DNA from: Endomicrobium sp.
GTDB lineage: Bacteria; Elusimicrobiota; Endomicrobiia; Endomicrobiales; Endomicrobiaceae
DNA: 64,000 nucleotides
Reading direction: 5' to 3'
NCBI GenBank assembly: GCA_031266185.1
Contig: JAISBM010000016.1
Span: 37,688-101,687, forward strand
A program made the translations under genes and the position numbers. The notes below the pieces were generated by a model. It had not been told where the DNA came from and ran no database searches. It was given only the letters and a program-made list of their open reading frames with translations. Shown in pieces: positions 45,111-54,116 of this stretch (positions are counted from its first letter, which is position 1; each line of letters opens with the position of its first letter).

Positions 45111-46580
45111 ATGAATAATCAGCAGATTACAGATTGGAAGACTGTGTTGTGGCCAATACATAATTTTGAGCTAAAAAAGTTTTTACCTATGGCGTTTATG
45201 TTTTTATGTATTTTATTTAATTATAGTATGTTAAGGTCTATAAAGGATTCCTTAGTAGTTACATCTCTTGGAGCAGAAGTAATTCCTACAATAAAGTTAT
45301 GGTTTGTACTACCTTCTGCGACTTTGTTTATGTTGGTTTATTCTAAGTTAGTAAATGTTTTTAAAAAAGATACAGTTTTTTATATTATAACGCTTTTCTT
45401 CGTGGCATATTTTGCTTTATTTATGACAGTTCTATATCCTTTTCATCAGTATCTACAATTTGATGTTTCAAGTGTTTCTATCCCTTTGATAAGAGGATTA
45501 TTAAAACCTGTTGGTTCTTGGGTGTTTTCTTCATTTTATGTAATGGCAGAGTTGTGGGGTAGTGCAATGATCGGGTTAATGTTTTGGCGTTTTGCTAATG
45601 ATGTAACTTCCATTAAAGAATCAAAGCGCTTCTATGCAATGTTTGGTTTTATTGCCAATGTAGCATTAATAGTGACTGGTCTTGTTTTAAAGGGACTAAA
45701 CAGTAGTGAAGCACATTCTAGTAGTAATCAGTGGAATGCGTTGCCATATTTAATGATGGCTATAATAATAGCAGGGCTTATTGTGGCTGCCTTATATTAT
45801 CGTTTAAATAACTATATTTTAAAAGATCCTCTTTATTACAATCCTGATGAAATAAAAAAATCTAAAAAGAAAGAAAAATTATCTTTAGTTGAAAGTTTTA
45901 AATATATTTTAAAATCAAAATATTTAGGTTATATAGCGATTTTAGTAATTTGCTATGGGATAAGCATAAACTTGGTAGAAGTTGTATGGAAAGGGCAAGT
46001 AAGCTTATTGTATCCAACAAAAGCTGCATATGGAGTATTTATGGGCAACCTTCAACTTCTTACAGGAATTTGCACAATCATATGTATGCTAATAGGTACG
46101 AATATATTACGTAAATATTCTTGGCGTACAGGTGCATTAATGACTCCAGCTATGATTGCTTTAACCGGGATTATTTTCTTTGGTTTTATTATTTTTAAAG
46201 ATTCGCTTTCAGCTTCGGTTGCAAGTATTGGTCTTACAGTTTTAGGTGTTATAGTTTGGGTTGGACTAATTCAAAACTTCCTAGCTAAAGGCGTAAAATA
46301 TTCACTTTTTGATCCGACTAAAGAAATGAGCTATATACCTCTGGATGATGAATTAAAATCTAAAGGTAAAGCTGTTGTTGATGTTATTGGCAGTCGTGCT
46401 GGTAAATCTGGCGGATCTTTAATTTTATATGTGTTGCTCAATATAATCTTTGTAGGATCGTCTCTTATATCACTTGCAGGAGTAGTAGCAAGTGTGTTTG
46501 TTGTAATAGTTTTAGTTTGGATTATTGCTGTTTTTGGCTTGAACAAACAATTTTTAGAACTTACATCAAATCAAAATTAA
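45111..46580 (+). CDS. tlcA: ATP/ADP translocase (nucleotide transporter, NTT family)
   Basis: 489 aa from the ATG at 45111 (GGAGG upstream at 45094-45098); the frame is open to an ATG at 45066. About 12 membrane helices. It follows Rickettsia Tlc closely: WPIHNFELKKFLPMAFMFLC, NYSMLRSIKDSLVV, AELWGSAMIGLMFWRFAND, SINLVEVVWKGQVSLLYPTK and LAKGVKYSLFDPTKEMSYIP, with conserved Lys and Glu residues in the usual places. It exchanges host ATP for bacterial ADP across the inner membrane, a trait of intracellular bacteria and plastids. Other NTT substrates (all nucleotides) are possible. Confidence 0.93.
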   Translation: MNNQQITDWKTVLWPIHNFELKKFLPMAFMFLCILFNYSMLRSIKDSLVVTSLGAEVIPTIKLWFVLPSATLFMLVYSKLVNVFKKDTVFYIITLFFVAYFALFMTVLYPFHQYLQFDVSSVSIPLIRGLLKPVGSWVFSSFYVMAELWGSAMIGLMFWRFANDVTSIKESKRFYAMFGFIANVALIVTGLVLKGLNSSEAHSSSNQWNALPYLMMAIIIAGLIVAALYYRLNNYILKDPLYYNPDEIKKSKKKEKLSLVESFKYILKSKYLGYIAILVICYGISINLVEVVWKGQVSLLYPTKAAYGVFMGNLQLLTGICTIICMLIGTNILRKYSWRTGALMTPAMIALTGIIFFGFIIFKDSLSASVASIGLTVLGVIVWVGLIQNFLAKGVKYSLFDPTKEMSYIPLDDELKSKGKAVVDVIGSRAGKSGGSLILYVLLNIIFVGSSLISLAGVVASVFVVIVLVWIIAVFGLNKQFLELTSNQN

Positions 46581-46988
46581 AAAATAAAAACTTATAAAGC
46601 AGTAATTCTAAAGGATCTTCTTTTGTGTTGTATTAACAGACTTTTTTTGTGAAAAATAAAAAACCAATTATAAAAATTATATTTTTAAAAAGTTAGATGA
46701 GTTTATTGTTAAAATTATTGCAACTGGTACGAAATATCACTTTTGATTTTATCTTTGCATCATATTCCTGAAGATTCTAATGATGTTAAAACAAGATTAA
46801 CTATTTTAAAGCCGTTAAAGATGCTATTTTAAAAACTATAATGGAACTAATTATCTTGATATGACAGCAGGCTTTTTATTTAACAATTAAAACCTGCTTT
46901 GAGCGGTTTTAGAAAAAATAGTGTTTTGTTCATGGGGTTTTTTAGTCTGGGGATCATAACAGATACGGTAAAATCTTAAAGAAATAAA
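46581..46988. other. gene-free stretch after the translocase
   Basis: No gene is recognised. A broken frame around 46750-46835 (reading HIPEDSNDVKTRLTILKPLK) may be a relic. GCAGGCTTTT and AAAACCTGC at 46868-46896 form an imperfect hairpin that could end transcripts, but no T run follows it. Confidence 0.4.
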
Positions 46989-48158
46989 TTATATATTTTC
47001 TATGACTTTTTGATATACAAATCTTGGAGTTAGAGAATTCATGCATAGCGGAGGATTATATTCAAGAGCACATTTTTCGTCCCAATTATTTATAACATAG
47101 CATCCACCGCACAAAGTAGAAGCAATATTTATATTTTCAGAATACAAACTGTATTGGGTGTTTGTTGGTCCAAAAAGTATTAAAGATTTAACTTTAAGCG
47201 CCTTTGCAATATGCATACAACCCGAATCAGTGTCAATGTGTAGCAATGATTTCTTTAACACACAACAAAGTTCATCAAGATTTGTTTTGCCGACCAAGTC
47301 AATGTCGCTATCTGTTTTGCTCTGTCCTACACCTACTTGAATTATTTTAATATTCTTACTTGATAAGGTGTCTTTTAATAATACAATTAAATTCTCCCAG
47401 TTATCTGTGCTCCACGATTTTGTATGGGCAATATTTCCTTTGTTGCTTGCACCAGTCTGGAATGTTATATATTTTATGTCATTGTAGATGCCGAATTTTA
47501 GTAACGATACTTTTCTGTATTCTATATTTAAAGATATATCTGAAATATAATTTTTATCCACTCCGGACTTTATTTTTGACACATTTATAAGATGTAAATT
47601 ATTTTTTATCGCTAATTTTTGCATATCAAAAGATGATATATCGTTAAAACAGAAAGGGTATGTTTTTTTATAAGTTTCAATATTGTTCAATATTGTTTTA
47701 GATAGCGGATTGTTTCTATTAATGATATTAATTTGTGGATATTCTAAAGAAACAGTATTGTCTATAATGATGTCATATTTTTTTGTCGTGCTATAAATAG
47801 AATTTTTATTTAAGAAAAAACGAATGTTTCTTAAATCTTTAACAAGAGGTTTAGTTGCTTTATGATAAATATCAATTATTATATCTGGCGACATTTTAGT
47901 TAACGCGTCAATAACAGCTTTTTGTCTAAGTATATCTCCTAAACCACCGTCAGGAATGAATGCCAGATATGTTTTGTTCCGTTTTTTTAATAAAAAGATT
48001 AGAATTATATAGAAGAAAGATTTTATAAAATCTTTTAAATGTTTTATATATATAACGTTTTGTGCATTGCTATTTTTTTGGCTTAAAGAACGTATTTTCT
48101 TCTCATTCTCAATCACATCGTTATTGTTGTAAGTTATAGGGTACTTGTATAGAGGCAT
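46989..48158 (-). CDS. glycosyltransferase family 9 (heptosyltransferase-like)
   Basis: About 389 aa from the ATG at 48158; the frame is open 15 codons further to 48203. FIPDGGLGDILRQKAVIDAL is the GT9 N-terminal block. Near the C terminus, DTDSGCMHIAKALKVKSLILFGPTN carries the sugar-nucleotide-binding acidic and His residues. Family members transfer heptose or similar sugars to lipooligosaccharide. Four cysteines near the C terminus (CGGCY, CALEYNPPLC) resemble those in some members. The 5' end lies near the left direct repeat of a relic element, so the start may have been altered. Confidence 0.75.
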   Translation of the reverse strand: MPLYKYPITYNNNDVIENEKKIRSLSQKNSNAQNVIYIKHLKDFIKSFFYIILIFLLKKRNKTYLAFIPDGGLGDILRQKAVIDALTKMSPDIIIDIYHKATKPLVKDLRNIRFFLNKNSIYSTTKKYDIIIDNTVSLEYPQINIINRNNPLSKTILNNIETYKKTYPFCFNDISSFDMQKLAIKNNLHLINVSKIKSGVDKNYISDISLNIEYRKVSLLKFGIYNDIKYITFQTGASNKGNIAHTKSWSTDNWENLIVLLKDTLSSKNIKIIQVGVGQSKTDSDIDLVGKTNLDELCCVLKKSLLHIDTDSGCMHIAKALKVKSLILFGPTNTQYSLYSENINIASTLCGGCYVINNWDEKCALEYNPPLCMNSLTPRFVYQKVIENI

Positions 48159-48229
48159 ATTGTTTTCCGTCAGCAATATAAACAAGTTGATCTTTGTCGG
48201 CATAAAAAATCTGCAACACCAAACCCTAT

Positions 48230-48260
48230 CATTGATTTTTCATAGAAAGCTCCGGGACTA
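48230..48260. repeat. 31-bp direct repeat, distal attachment-site copy
   Basis: Exactly equal to 49461-49491. Its last 11 bases equal the 3' end of tRNA-Gln on the minus strand, which is what remains after site-specific integration into a tRNA gene. Confidence 0.8.
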
Positions 48261-48284
48261 CTACGGAGTTCCAACAATTTGTAT

Positions 48285-48410
48285 ATGACAATTACAAAAG
48301 AATTATTGGAATTGCACGCGCTAATTCTTGCTATTGAACAACTTGTTCCTGAAGTCAGATTAAACAAAAATTTGAACGGTATGTCAAGATATATTCCAGT
48401 GTATGCCTAA
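48285..48410 (+). CDS. 41-aa ORF in the relic element
   Basis: Reads MTITKELLELHALILAIEQL and ends in GMSRYIPVYA. It is helical and of unknown family, with no clear ribosome-binding site. It may be an N-terminal piece of a lost element gene. Low confidence that it is expressed. Confidence 0.3.
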   Translation: MTITKELLELHALILAIEQLVPEVRLNKNLNGMSRYIPVYA

Positions 48411-48514
48411 ATTTGTACAATAACAAGTATTAAAGATAAAGTTTTTATTGTATTTATTTTTATAGATAATATATTAAGTTTACTATTTTCTAACAAAGTT
48501 TATACAATAATATC

Positions 48515-49222
48515 ATGAAAAGCAAATTTTATAGTCTTAACTCTAACGAAACAAAATTTATATCTTGGTTGACATATGATAAAGTAAAAATCATAAACAA
48601 TCAGGAATTAGATAGATAATTGCCTAAAAATTATAAATACAAAAATATATTTATAAGCAACCTTATTAAGAAAAAAATTTTAAGCCCTATCAAGAAAGGT
48701 GTATATATGTTTGTCCCTATAGAAACTCTGTCGTCAGGAACTATTGTAAATCCATATTTACTTCCAAAAATCTATTATCCCAAAATACAATATTATATTG
48801 GCTATTTTAATATGTTCAATCATTATGGGCTTACAGAACAAATTCCTAAAACAACATATGTTATAAACCCCTCTGTTTCCGGCAAAAAAAATATAAGCAA
48901 ATTTCAGTTTCAATTTATTAAAGTTAAAAAAGAGTATATTTATGGACTTGAAGAACTTAATACGCGTGACGGGAAAGTAATAGTAAGCGATAAGGAAAGA
49001 ACTATGGTTGATTTTATAGATAAATGGAATTTCCAAGAAGCAAAAACAAAAATAACAGAGATATTGCTAAACAAACAATGCAATGTTAAAAACTTTATAG
49101 ATTATGCTGTTGCGTTCCCAAAAATAAGAACAAGAAAAATCATAGGAGTTATTTTAGACTACGCCGGTATTTCAACAAAATTATCAAAACCTTTATATGA
49201 CAGTATAAAAGTTCATCCTTGA
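48515..49222 (+). pseudogene. AbiEi-like antitoxin/regulator with internal stop
   Basis: The frame starts MKSKFYSLNSNETKFISWLT at 48515, meets TAA at 48617-48619, and continues LPKNYKYKNIFISNLIKKKI to 49222, about 235 codons in all. The layout (an N-terminal winged helix with RKGVY-like IKKGVYMFVPIE, then SDKERTMVDFID) fits the AbiEi/DUF6088-type antitoxins of type IV systems. A TTG directly after the stop could restart a 200-aa protein. The AbiEii nucleotidyltransferase toxin that should follow is missing. Confidence 0.7.
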
Positions 49223-49476
49223 TATCTGTCTCAAAATCATCAAGAACAGGAGCTATAAATACGAAAGATGATAGGAACGATACAGATATATCGAAATATA
49301 AAGATAATTTAGGTTTACCACAAGAAAGTATCAACGAAATTAAAGAGAAAATCCCACAGGAACTCTATCCTGTTTTAAGTATTGAAGAACAAGAAAAATT
49401 TGATTTGGACAAGATTTTGCACAAAATCAATTTAACGATTGGAAAGATGATAAGAAATCACATTGATTTTTCATAG
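49219..49476 (+). pseudogene. reading-frame fragment after the AbiEi-like gene
   Basis: An 85-codon frame from a TTG that overlaps the previous stop. The second half is gene-like (SINEIKEKIPQELYPVLSIE), and its last codons come from the direct repeat. It is not recognisable as AbiEii and may be the remaining carboxy end of the neighbouring toxin or another element gene. Confidence 0.4.
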
Positions 49477-49491
49477 AAAGCTCCGGGACTA
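49461..49491. repeat. 31-bp direct repeat at tRNA-Gln
   Basis: Identical to 48230-48260 and overlaps the last 11 bases of the tRNA-Gln gene. Confidence 0.85.
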
Positions 49492-49551
49492 GGATTCGAA
49501 CCTAGACAAAGGGATCCAAAATCCCTTGTGCTACCATTACACAATCCCGGA
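49481..49551 (-). tRNA. tRNA-Gln (anticodon TTG)
   Basis: 71 bases on the minus strand. The acceptor stem TCCGGGA/TCCCGGA pairs, the anticodon loop is TTTTGGA and the T arm contains GGTTCGAATCC. The discriminator is G and CCA is not encoded. It starts one base after the ispE stop, so both are likely on one transcript. Confidence 0.95.
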
Positions 49552-49552
49552 A

Positions 49553-50434
49553 TTAGATATTTTTTAATTGATCTTTAACTGATAAGTTTGTTGTAGAGGT
49601 AAAACAAAAATCCCAAGAATACTTTTTTAGTTCAGAAACAATATGCTCTTTTGAAATATTAATATCTAAAATACCAAAAACTGTTGCTCCAGAACCAGAC
49701 ATCAAACTTGTACAACATAATTTACTTAATAAAGTTTTAATTTCTAGGATAGTTTTAAAATCTCCAAAAACAAACTCTTCAAGTCTATTAAAACAACTTT
49801 TAAAAGCTTCTTTATTGTTAAAAGAAGTACTAGAAATAAGATGTTTAATTTTATGAATTCTTATTGAATTTGTCAACGGAAAATTAATTTTTTTATAAAT
49901 TCCAACAGTAGAAATGTCAAAACCGGGGTTTACAAGTATTATATCTAAATTAGTAATACTTTTAAGAGGGGTAACTATTTCTCCAATTCCTGCACACAAA
50001 CAAGTACCTCCTGTTAAAAAAAAAGGTACGTCTGCCCCAAGCTTTGTAGCAATGGATTCTAGTTCTTTTTGTGTTGTTTTAATATTCCATAATTTTACTA
50101 GTGCTAATATTGTTGTTGCAGCATTAGATGAGCCGCCACCAAGGCCAGCTCCTTGAGGTATATTTTTTTTTAAGTATATTTTTACACCTTTGTTAATATT
50201 AAAATTCATTTTTATTGCAAGAGCTGCTTTGTAGACTAGATTTGTCTTATCGCAAGGTAAGGCTTTATTATCGCATGACAAAATTATGTTTTTATCTATA
50301 TCTTCAAAAGAAAGTTCATCATATAAACTTATTGTTTGCATGATACTTTCTAAATTATGGTATCCATCTTTACGTTTGCTTTTAATTTCAAGAAATAAAT
50401 TAACTTTTGCTGGAGACTTTAGAACAATTTTCAT
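49553..50434 (-). CDS. ispE: 4-diphosphocytidyl-2-C-methyl-D-erythritol kinase
   Basis: 293 aa GHMP kinase of the MEP isoprenoid route. LKSPAKVNLFLEIKSKRKDG opens it, the ATP loop reads NIPQGAGLGGGSSNAATT (about residues 89-106), and SLMSGSGATVFGIL closes the family signature. Its presence shows isoprenoid synthesis through MEP. Confidence 0.95.
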   Translation of the reverse strand: MKIVLKSPAKVNLFLEIKSKRKDGYHNLESIMQTISLYDELSFEDIDKNIILSCDNKALPCDKTNLVYKAALAIKMNFNINKGVKIYLKKNIPQGAGLGGGSSNAATTILALVKLWNIKTTQKELESIATKLGADVPFFLTGGTCLCAGIGEIVTPLKSITNLDIILVNPGFDISTVGIYKKINFPLTNSIRIHKIKHLISSTSFNNKEAFKSCFNRLEEFVFGDFKTILEIKTLLSKLCCTSLMSGSGATVFGILDINISKEHIVSELKKYSWDFCFTSTTNLSVKDQLKNI

Positions 50435-50470
50435 GGTTATTCCATTATTTGGGAAATTTTTGTGCTTACA

Positions 50471-51673
50471 TTACTCTAAAAGAAAATCTATAATATTCTT
50501 TGTTTTTATTCCACCAAATGATTGAGCAATAGTATCTGTTGTTATAATAATTTTTCTGTAGTTATCTTTTAATTTTTGTAGTGGAAGTAATTCTCTTTTT
50601 AACGTTTTATTGTCTACAAGAGTTTGTGATACCTGATAATATATTATTTCTTCTGGAGATTGTGCTATAAAATCTACTTCAAGATTTCCAACTTTGCCTA
50701 TATTTACGCGGGAACCTCTCCTAATTAATTCTAAATATACTATATTTTCTAAAATATGCCCTGCATCTAAATTTCTGTTGCCAAGTAAAGCAAGACGTAG
50801 TCCCATATCAGAAACATAGTATTTGGAATTTGACTTTAAATATAGCTTTCCTTTTGTGTCAAATCTATCAGTTCTATAAATTAAAAAACTGTCAACCAAT
50901 CCCTGTATGTAACTTTCTATTGTTTGTGGATGGATTTGTACTTTGTCTGAAAGGAGGGTGTTGCTTATGTTTCTTATAGATGTTTCATTGCCTATATTAT
51001 CAAACAGAAACCTAACAACGTTTTCTAAACGAGATATGTCTTTAAACTGTCCTCGTAAAATTATATCTTTTTGAATTATTGTATTGTAAAGGCCTATAAG
51101 ATAATCTTGGATTAGTTGTTTGTCATTATTTAACAATACAGTTTGGGGAAAACCACCATTTATAATGTAATTGTTGTATAGATTTAAAATATCTTTTTTA
51201 TCTTTAAAAAGACTTATGTATTCTTTAAAAGATAAAGGTTGCATCTTAATTTCTATATATCTACCAGAAAGTAATGTTGTTACAAGTGGAGCAAACATGT
51301 AAGCATTAGAACCTGTAACATATAAGTCAATATTTTTTTTTAAACGTAAACTATTTATTGCTTTTTGATAGTCTTTTACAAGTTGGAGTTCATCAATAAA
51401 AACATAGTTTATACTGTTTTTTAATGTCAGTTCTTCTACGTGTTTATGTAAAATTTTATAATCTAGAAATTTTTCGTTTTTAGTATCTTCAAGATTTAAG
51501 TTGATAATTTGTTGATCACAAACACCAGTTGCTTTTAAATGATTTTGAAAAAGTTTGAAAAGAGTTGATTTTCCACAGCGACGAACACCAGTTACAATTT
51601 TTATTAAATCGTCCTTATCTTTCCATGATTTTAATTTATTAAGATAATATGGCCTGTCTATTAATTTTTGCAT
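50471..51673 (-). CDS. AAA+ ATPase with DUF4143 domain, second copy
   Basis: 400 aa. The Walker A loop is TGVRRCGKSTLFKLF (about 28-42), a Walker B stretch YVFIDELQLV follows, then LYVTGSNAYMF. The C-terminal DUF4143 part shows YYVSDMGLRLALLG and GNLEVDFIAQ. It is diverged from the copy at 1227-2408 but of the same family. The function of the family is not settled. Confidence 0.85.
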   Translation of the reverse strand: MQKLIDRPYYLNKLKSWKDKDDLIKIVTGVRRCGKSTLFKLFQNHLKATGVCDQQIINLNLEDTKNEKFLDYKILHKHVEELTLKNSINYVFIDELQLVKDYQKAINSLRLKKNIDLYVTGSNAYMFAPLVTTLLSGRYIEIKMQPLSFKEYISLFKDKKDILNLYNNYIINGGFPQTVLLNNDKQLIQDYLIGLYNTIIQKDIILRGQFKDISRLENVVRFLFDNIGNETSIRNISNTLLSDKVQIHPQTIESYIQGLVDSFLIYRTDRFDTKGKLYLKSNSKYYVSDMGLRLALLGNRNLDAGHILENIVYLELIRRGSRVNIGKVGNLEVDFIAQSPEEIIYYQVSQTLVDNKTLKRELLPLQKLKDNYRKIIITTDTIAQSFGGIKTKNIIDFLLE

Positions 51674-51783
51674 AGCACACCTTATTTATATATATTTTAT
51701 TATATAGTTATCAAAAAATCAACATTTTGTATAATCTATTATATAAAATATAAAAGTAGAAATATGGTGCCCTTGACTTGTGT

Positions 51784-53886
51784 TTAGTCCATTATTTGGG
51801 AAATTTTTGTTGCTTCTAATAGTATTTTTATTTTTGTTGAAGGTATAAATATTTTTATTTTTGTTGGTATTTTTGATCCTAAAAAGTTTTCATATTTTAA
51901 AACTTCTATTTTTATGTTGTTTTGTAAAATGCTCTTTATCAATGCAGTATTGGAGTCTATTGTTAAAATAGAATCGTTTTTTGAATATACTAAATAATTC
52001 CCCTTTTCTGTGGGTTGTACATCTAAGAATTGTGTATAAAAGTCATCATTAAATATATTTGAAAATTGATTTATTATATCAAGTACAAATTGAGGTATTT
52101 CGTTTTTTGCAGCTTTCGGGTCAATTTCTGTAATTTTGTTTTTAATTATTATAGACATACCACCTATAACGATTGTTGAAGGAAAATCAAATTTTATATT
52201 TTTTTTCTTATTGTATGTTGTGAGTATATAAATTTTTTTGCTTAAAATTTTCGAGCTTATTTTTGTTTTAAAACCAGTTCTAAATGATAAAAGTCTGTCA
52301 TAATTGTTTTTGCTTCTCCATAACATTAAATTATACAGCTCTTCTTTTGGCATTTGTGACTTGGCAAAATATAATTTTTTTTCAATTGATTTATCTTGTT
52401 TAGAATCATAAGATAAAGAGTAAGAGATCCACGCTTTTGTGTGGTTTTTTAAAGCAAGGTAAGTATCACCTAAATGAGTATATATAAGAGTAGTTTGCAT
52501 AATACTAAGTGCATAAATAAATGTTTGTTCTGCAAGATAAAATTTGCCCATTTTAAAATAAAGTAAACCTAAAGAATCCATAAAGTTACTATTTTTTGGT
52601 TCTAAATTTAAAGATTCAGTAATGAATTCTTTTGACTCATTTAATTTAATACCTTGTTGTGCATAACTATAACCTAAATAATTAAGGGCTTGGGGATGTT
52701 TAGGGTTTAACTTTATTGCTTGTAAAAGAGCTTTTTCTGCTTGTGAGAAATTTTTATCTTTGTCATAAGAAAACCCTAAATAAAAATAAGCATCTGCAAA
52801 ACCTGGGGATGTTTTGATTATTTTATTAAGGTAATCTATGGCTTCATTATATTTGCCCCAATCTATATAATTTAAAGATGCTAAATAAAGTATGTCCTTA
52901 TTGTTTGGATCTATTGATAAAGCTTTTAAAAAGTATTTTTCTGCTTTTTTATAATTTTGTTTTAAGGCATAATAATGACCAAGTTTGGTTAAAGATGCAA
53001 TATTTTTTTGATCTTTTTTTACAATAACTTCAAATACAGCAATAGCTTTATCAACTTGATTGGTTTTTTCGTACACCATTGCAAGCCAATAATTTGTTTT
53101 CATGTCATCAAAGGATATTTTTTTTGCTCTAAGTAAAATATCTTTTGCATCAGAGTAATTTTTCATATCATAATAACATTTCCCTAAATGAGAGAGTACA
53201 GCAACGTCGTTTGGAAAGTTTGCTATGCATTTTTTGTATTCCTTTATAGCTAGTTTTATTTGTCCTAAGTTTTCATAAATATAAGCTTTAGCTATAAAAG
53301 CATCTCTAATGGTTGGATTAGTTTTTATAGTTTTATCGTACGATTTTAGTGCTTCTTGATATAATCCTAGTCTTTCCTGTATATTGGCAAGTTGTAAGTA
53401 TCCTAAAGGGTTATCTGGTTGTTGTTTAGAGAATTTTTCCCAATAATCTAAAGATTTTTCCAACTTGTTGTCAAATTGGTATAAAGATGCTATATAGGCT
53501 GTTGCAACTTCATTGTCAGGGTCAAGGTTAAGAGTTTGTTTCCAGAATTCTTGAGCAAGTTCTGGTTTGTTTGCTATCATATAAAAAATAGCTAAAGACG
53601 AGGTGGTTTTTGGATTGTTGCCGTCAAGTTTTTTTAATTTTTCAGCCATTTGTAAAGCTTTATCTTGCTTTTTCTCATGTAAATAAAGATATGCAAGATT
53701 GCCATGTGCTGCTGTTGCATCTTTATCTATCTGTGTAGTATGCTCTAAATTTCTTGTTGCTTCAGGTATATTGTTTGTTTTTAAACTATAAATTCCTTGT
53801 AAGAATGTTTTATAGGCGTCATACTTTGTTGCAAAAGAAAGTTCAGTTAGTAACACTAAAATAAGAGGTAATATTTTCCATTTCAT
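51784..53886 (-). CDS. exported TPR protein
   Basis: 700 aa. Signal peptide residues 1-19 (basic start, ILPLILVLLTELSFA). About 13 tetratricopeptide repeats run from residue 25 to about 480 (for example ALNYLGYSYAQQGIKLNESK). The last 200 residues are beta-rich without repeats and resemble the outer-membrane lipoprotein-sorting type region of some bacterial TPR proteins (FPSTIVIGGMSIIIKNK, STKIKILLEATKIS). It is probably periplasmic or outer-membrane associated, perhaps in envelope assembly. No enzyme motif is seen. Confidence 0.75.
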   Translation of the reverse strand: MKWKILPLILVLLTELSFATKYDAYKTFLQGIYSLKTNNIPEATRNLEHTTQIDKDATAAHGNLAYLYLHEKKQDKALQMAEKLKKLDGNNPKTTSSLAIFYMIANKPELAQEFWKQTLNLDPDNEVATAYIASLYQFDNKLEKSLDYWEKFSKQQPDNPLGYLQLANIQERLGLYQEALKSYDKTIKTNPTIRDAFIAKAYIYENLGQIKLAIKEYKKCIANFPNDVAVLSHLGKCYYDMKNYSDAKDILLRAKKISFDDMKTNYWLAMVYEKTNQVDKAIAVFEVIVKKDQKNIASLTKLGHYYALKQNYKKAEKYFLKALSIDPNNKDILYLASLNYIDWGKYNEAIDYLNKIIKTSPGFADAYFYLGFSYDKDKNFSQAEKALLQAIKLNPKHPQALNYLGYSYAQQGIKLNESKEFITESLNLEPKNSNFMDSLGLLYFKMGKFYLAEQTFIYALSIMQTTLIYTHLGDTYLALKNHTKAWISYSLSYDSKQDKSIEKKLYFAKSQMPKEELYNLMLWRSKNNYDRLLSFRTGFKTKISSKILSKKIYILTTYNKKKNIKFDFPSTIVIGGMSIIIKNKITEIDPKAAKNEIPQFVLDIINQFSNIFNDDFYTQFLDVQPTEKGNYLVYSKNDSILTIDSNTALIKSILQNNIKIEVLKYENFLGSKIPTKIKIFIPSTKIKILLEATKISQIMD

Positions 53887-54116
53887 TATAAATAATTCCT
53901 TATAAGTAGAGCTTTAATATTTCCATTTCATCTGCAACGTAACTTATTATATAATATCCGATCAGTGTTTTGTTTAAAATTAAAACTTTAAATGTAGTAG
54001 AGCTGTTTTTGGATGAACTTGAAAACATTTCTTTTATCTATGGATTAGGAAAAGATTTTTTTCAATGTCAATCACTTTGTCTAGAAATGTATCAGAAAAG
54101 TGTAAAAATTTCATAT

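Larger units (their letters stand above)
48230..49491. mobile_element. relic integrated element at tRNA-Gln
   Basis: A 1.26-kb span between 31-bp direct repeats, one covering the tRNA-Gln 3' end. It holds only a 41-codon ORF (48285-48410), a broken AbiEi-like gene and a reading-frame fragment. No integrase remains, so it is probably a heavily deleted integrative element. The two repeats make 1231 bp the unit length. Confidence 0.65.

Noticed and set aside
48170..48367. Minus-strand ORF of 65 aa across the left direct repeat
   Set aside because: No ribosome-binding site and it crosses the repeat junction; it is more likely chance.
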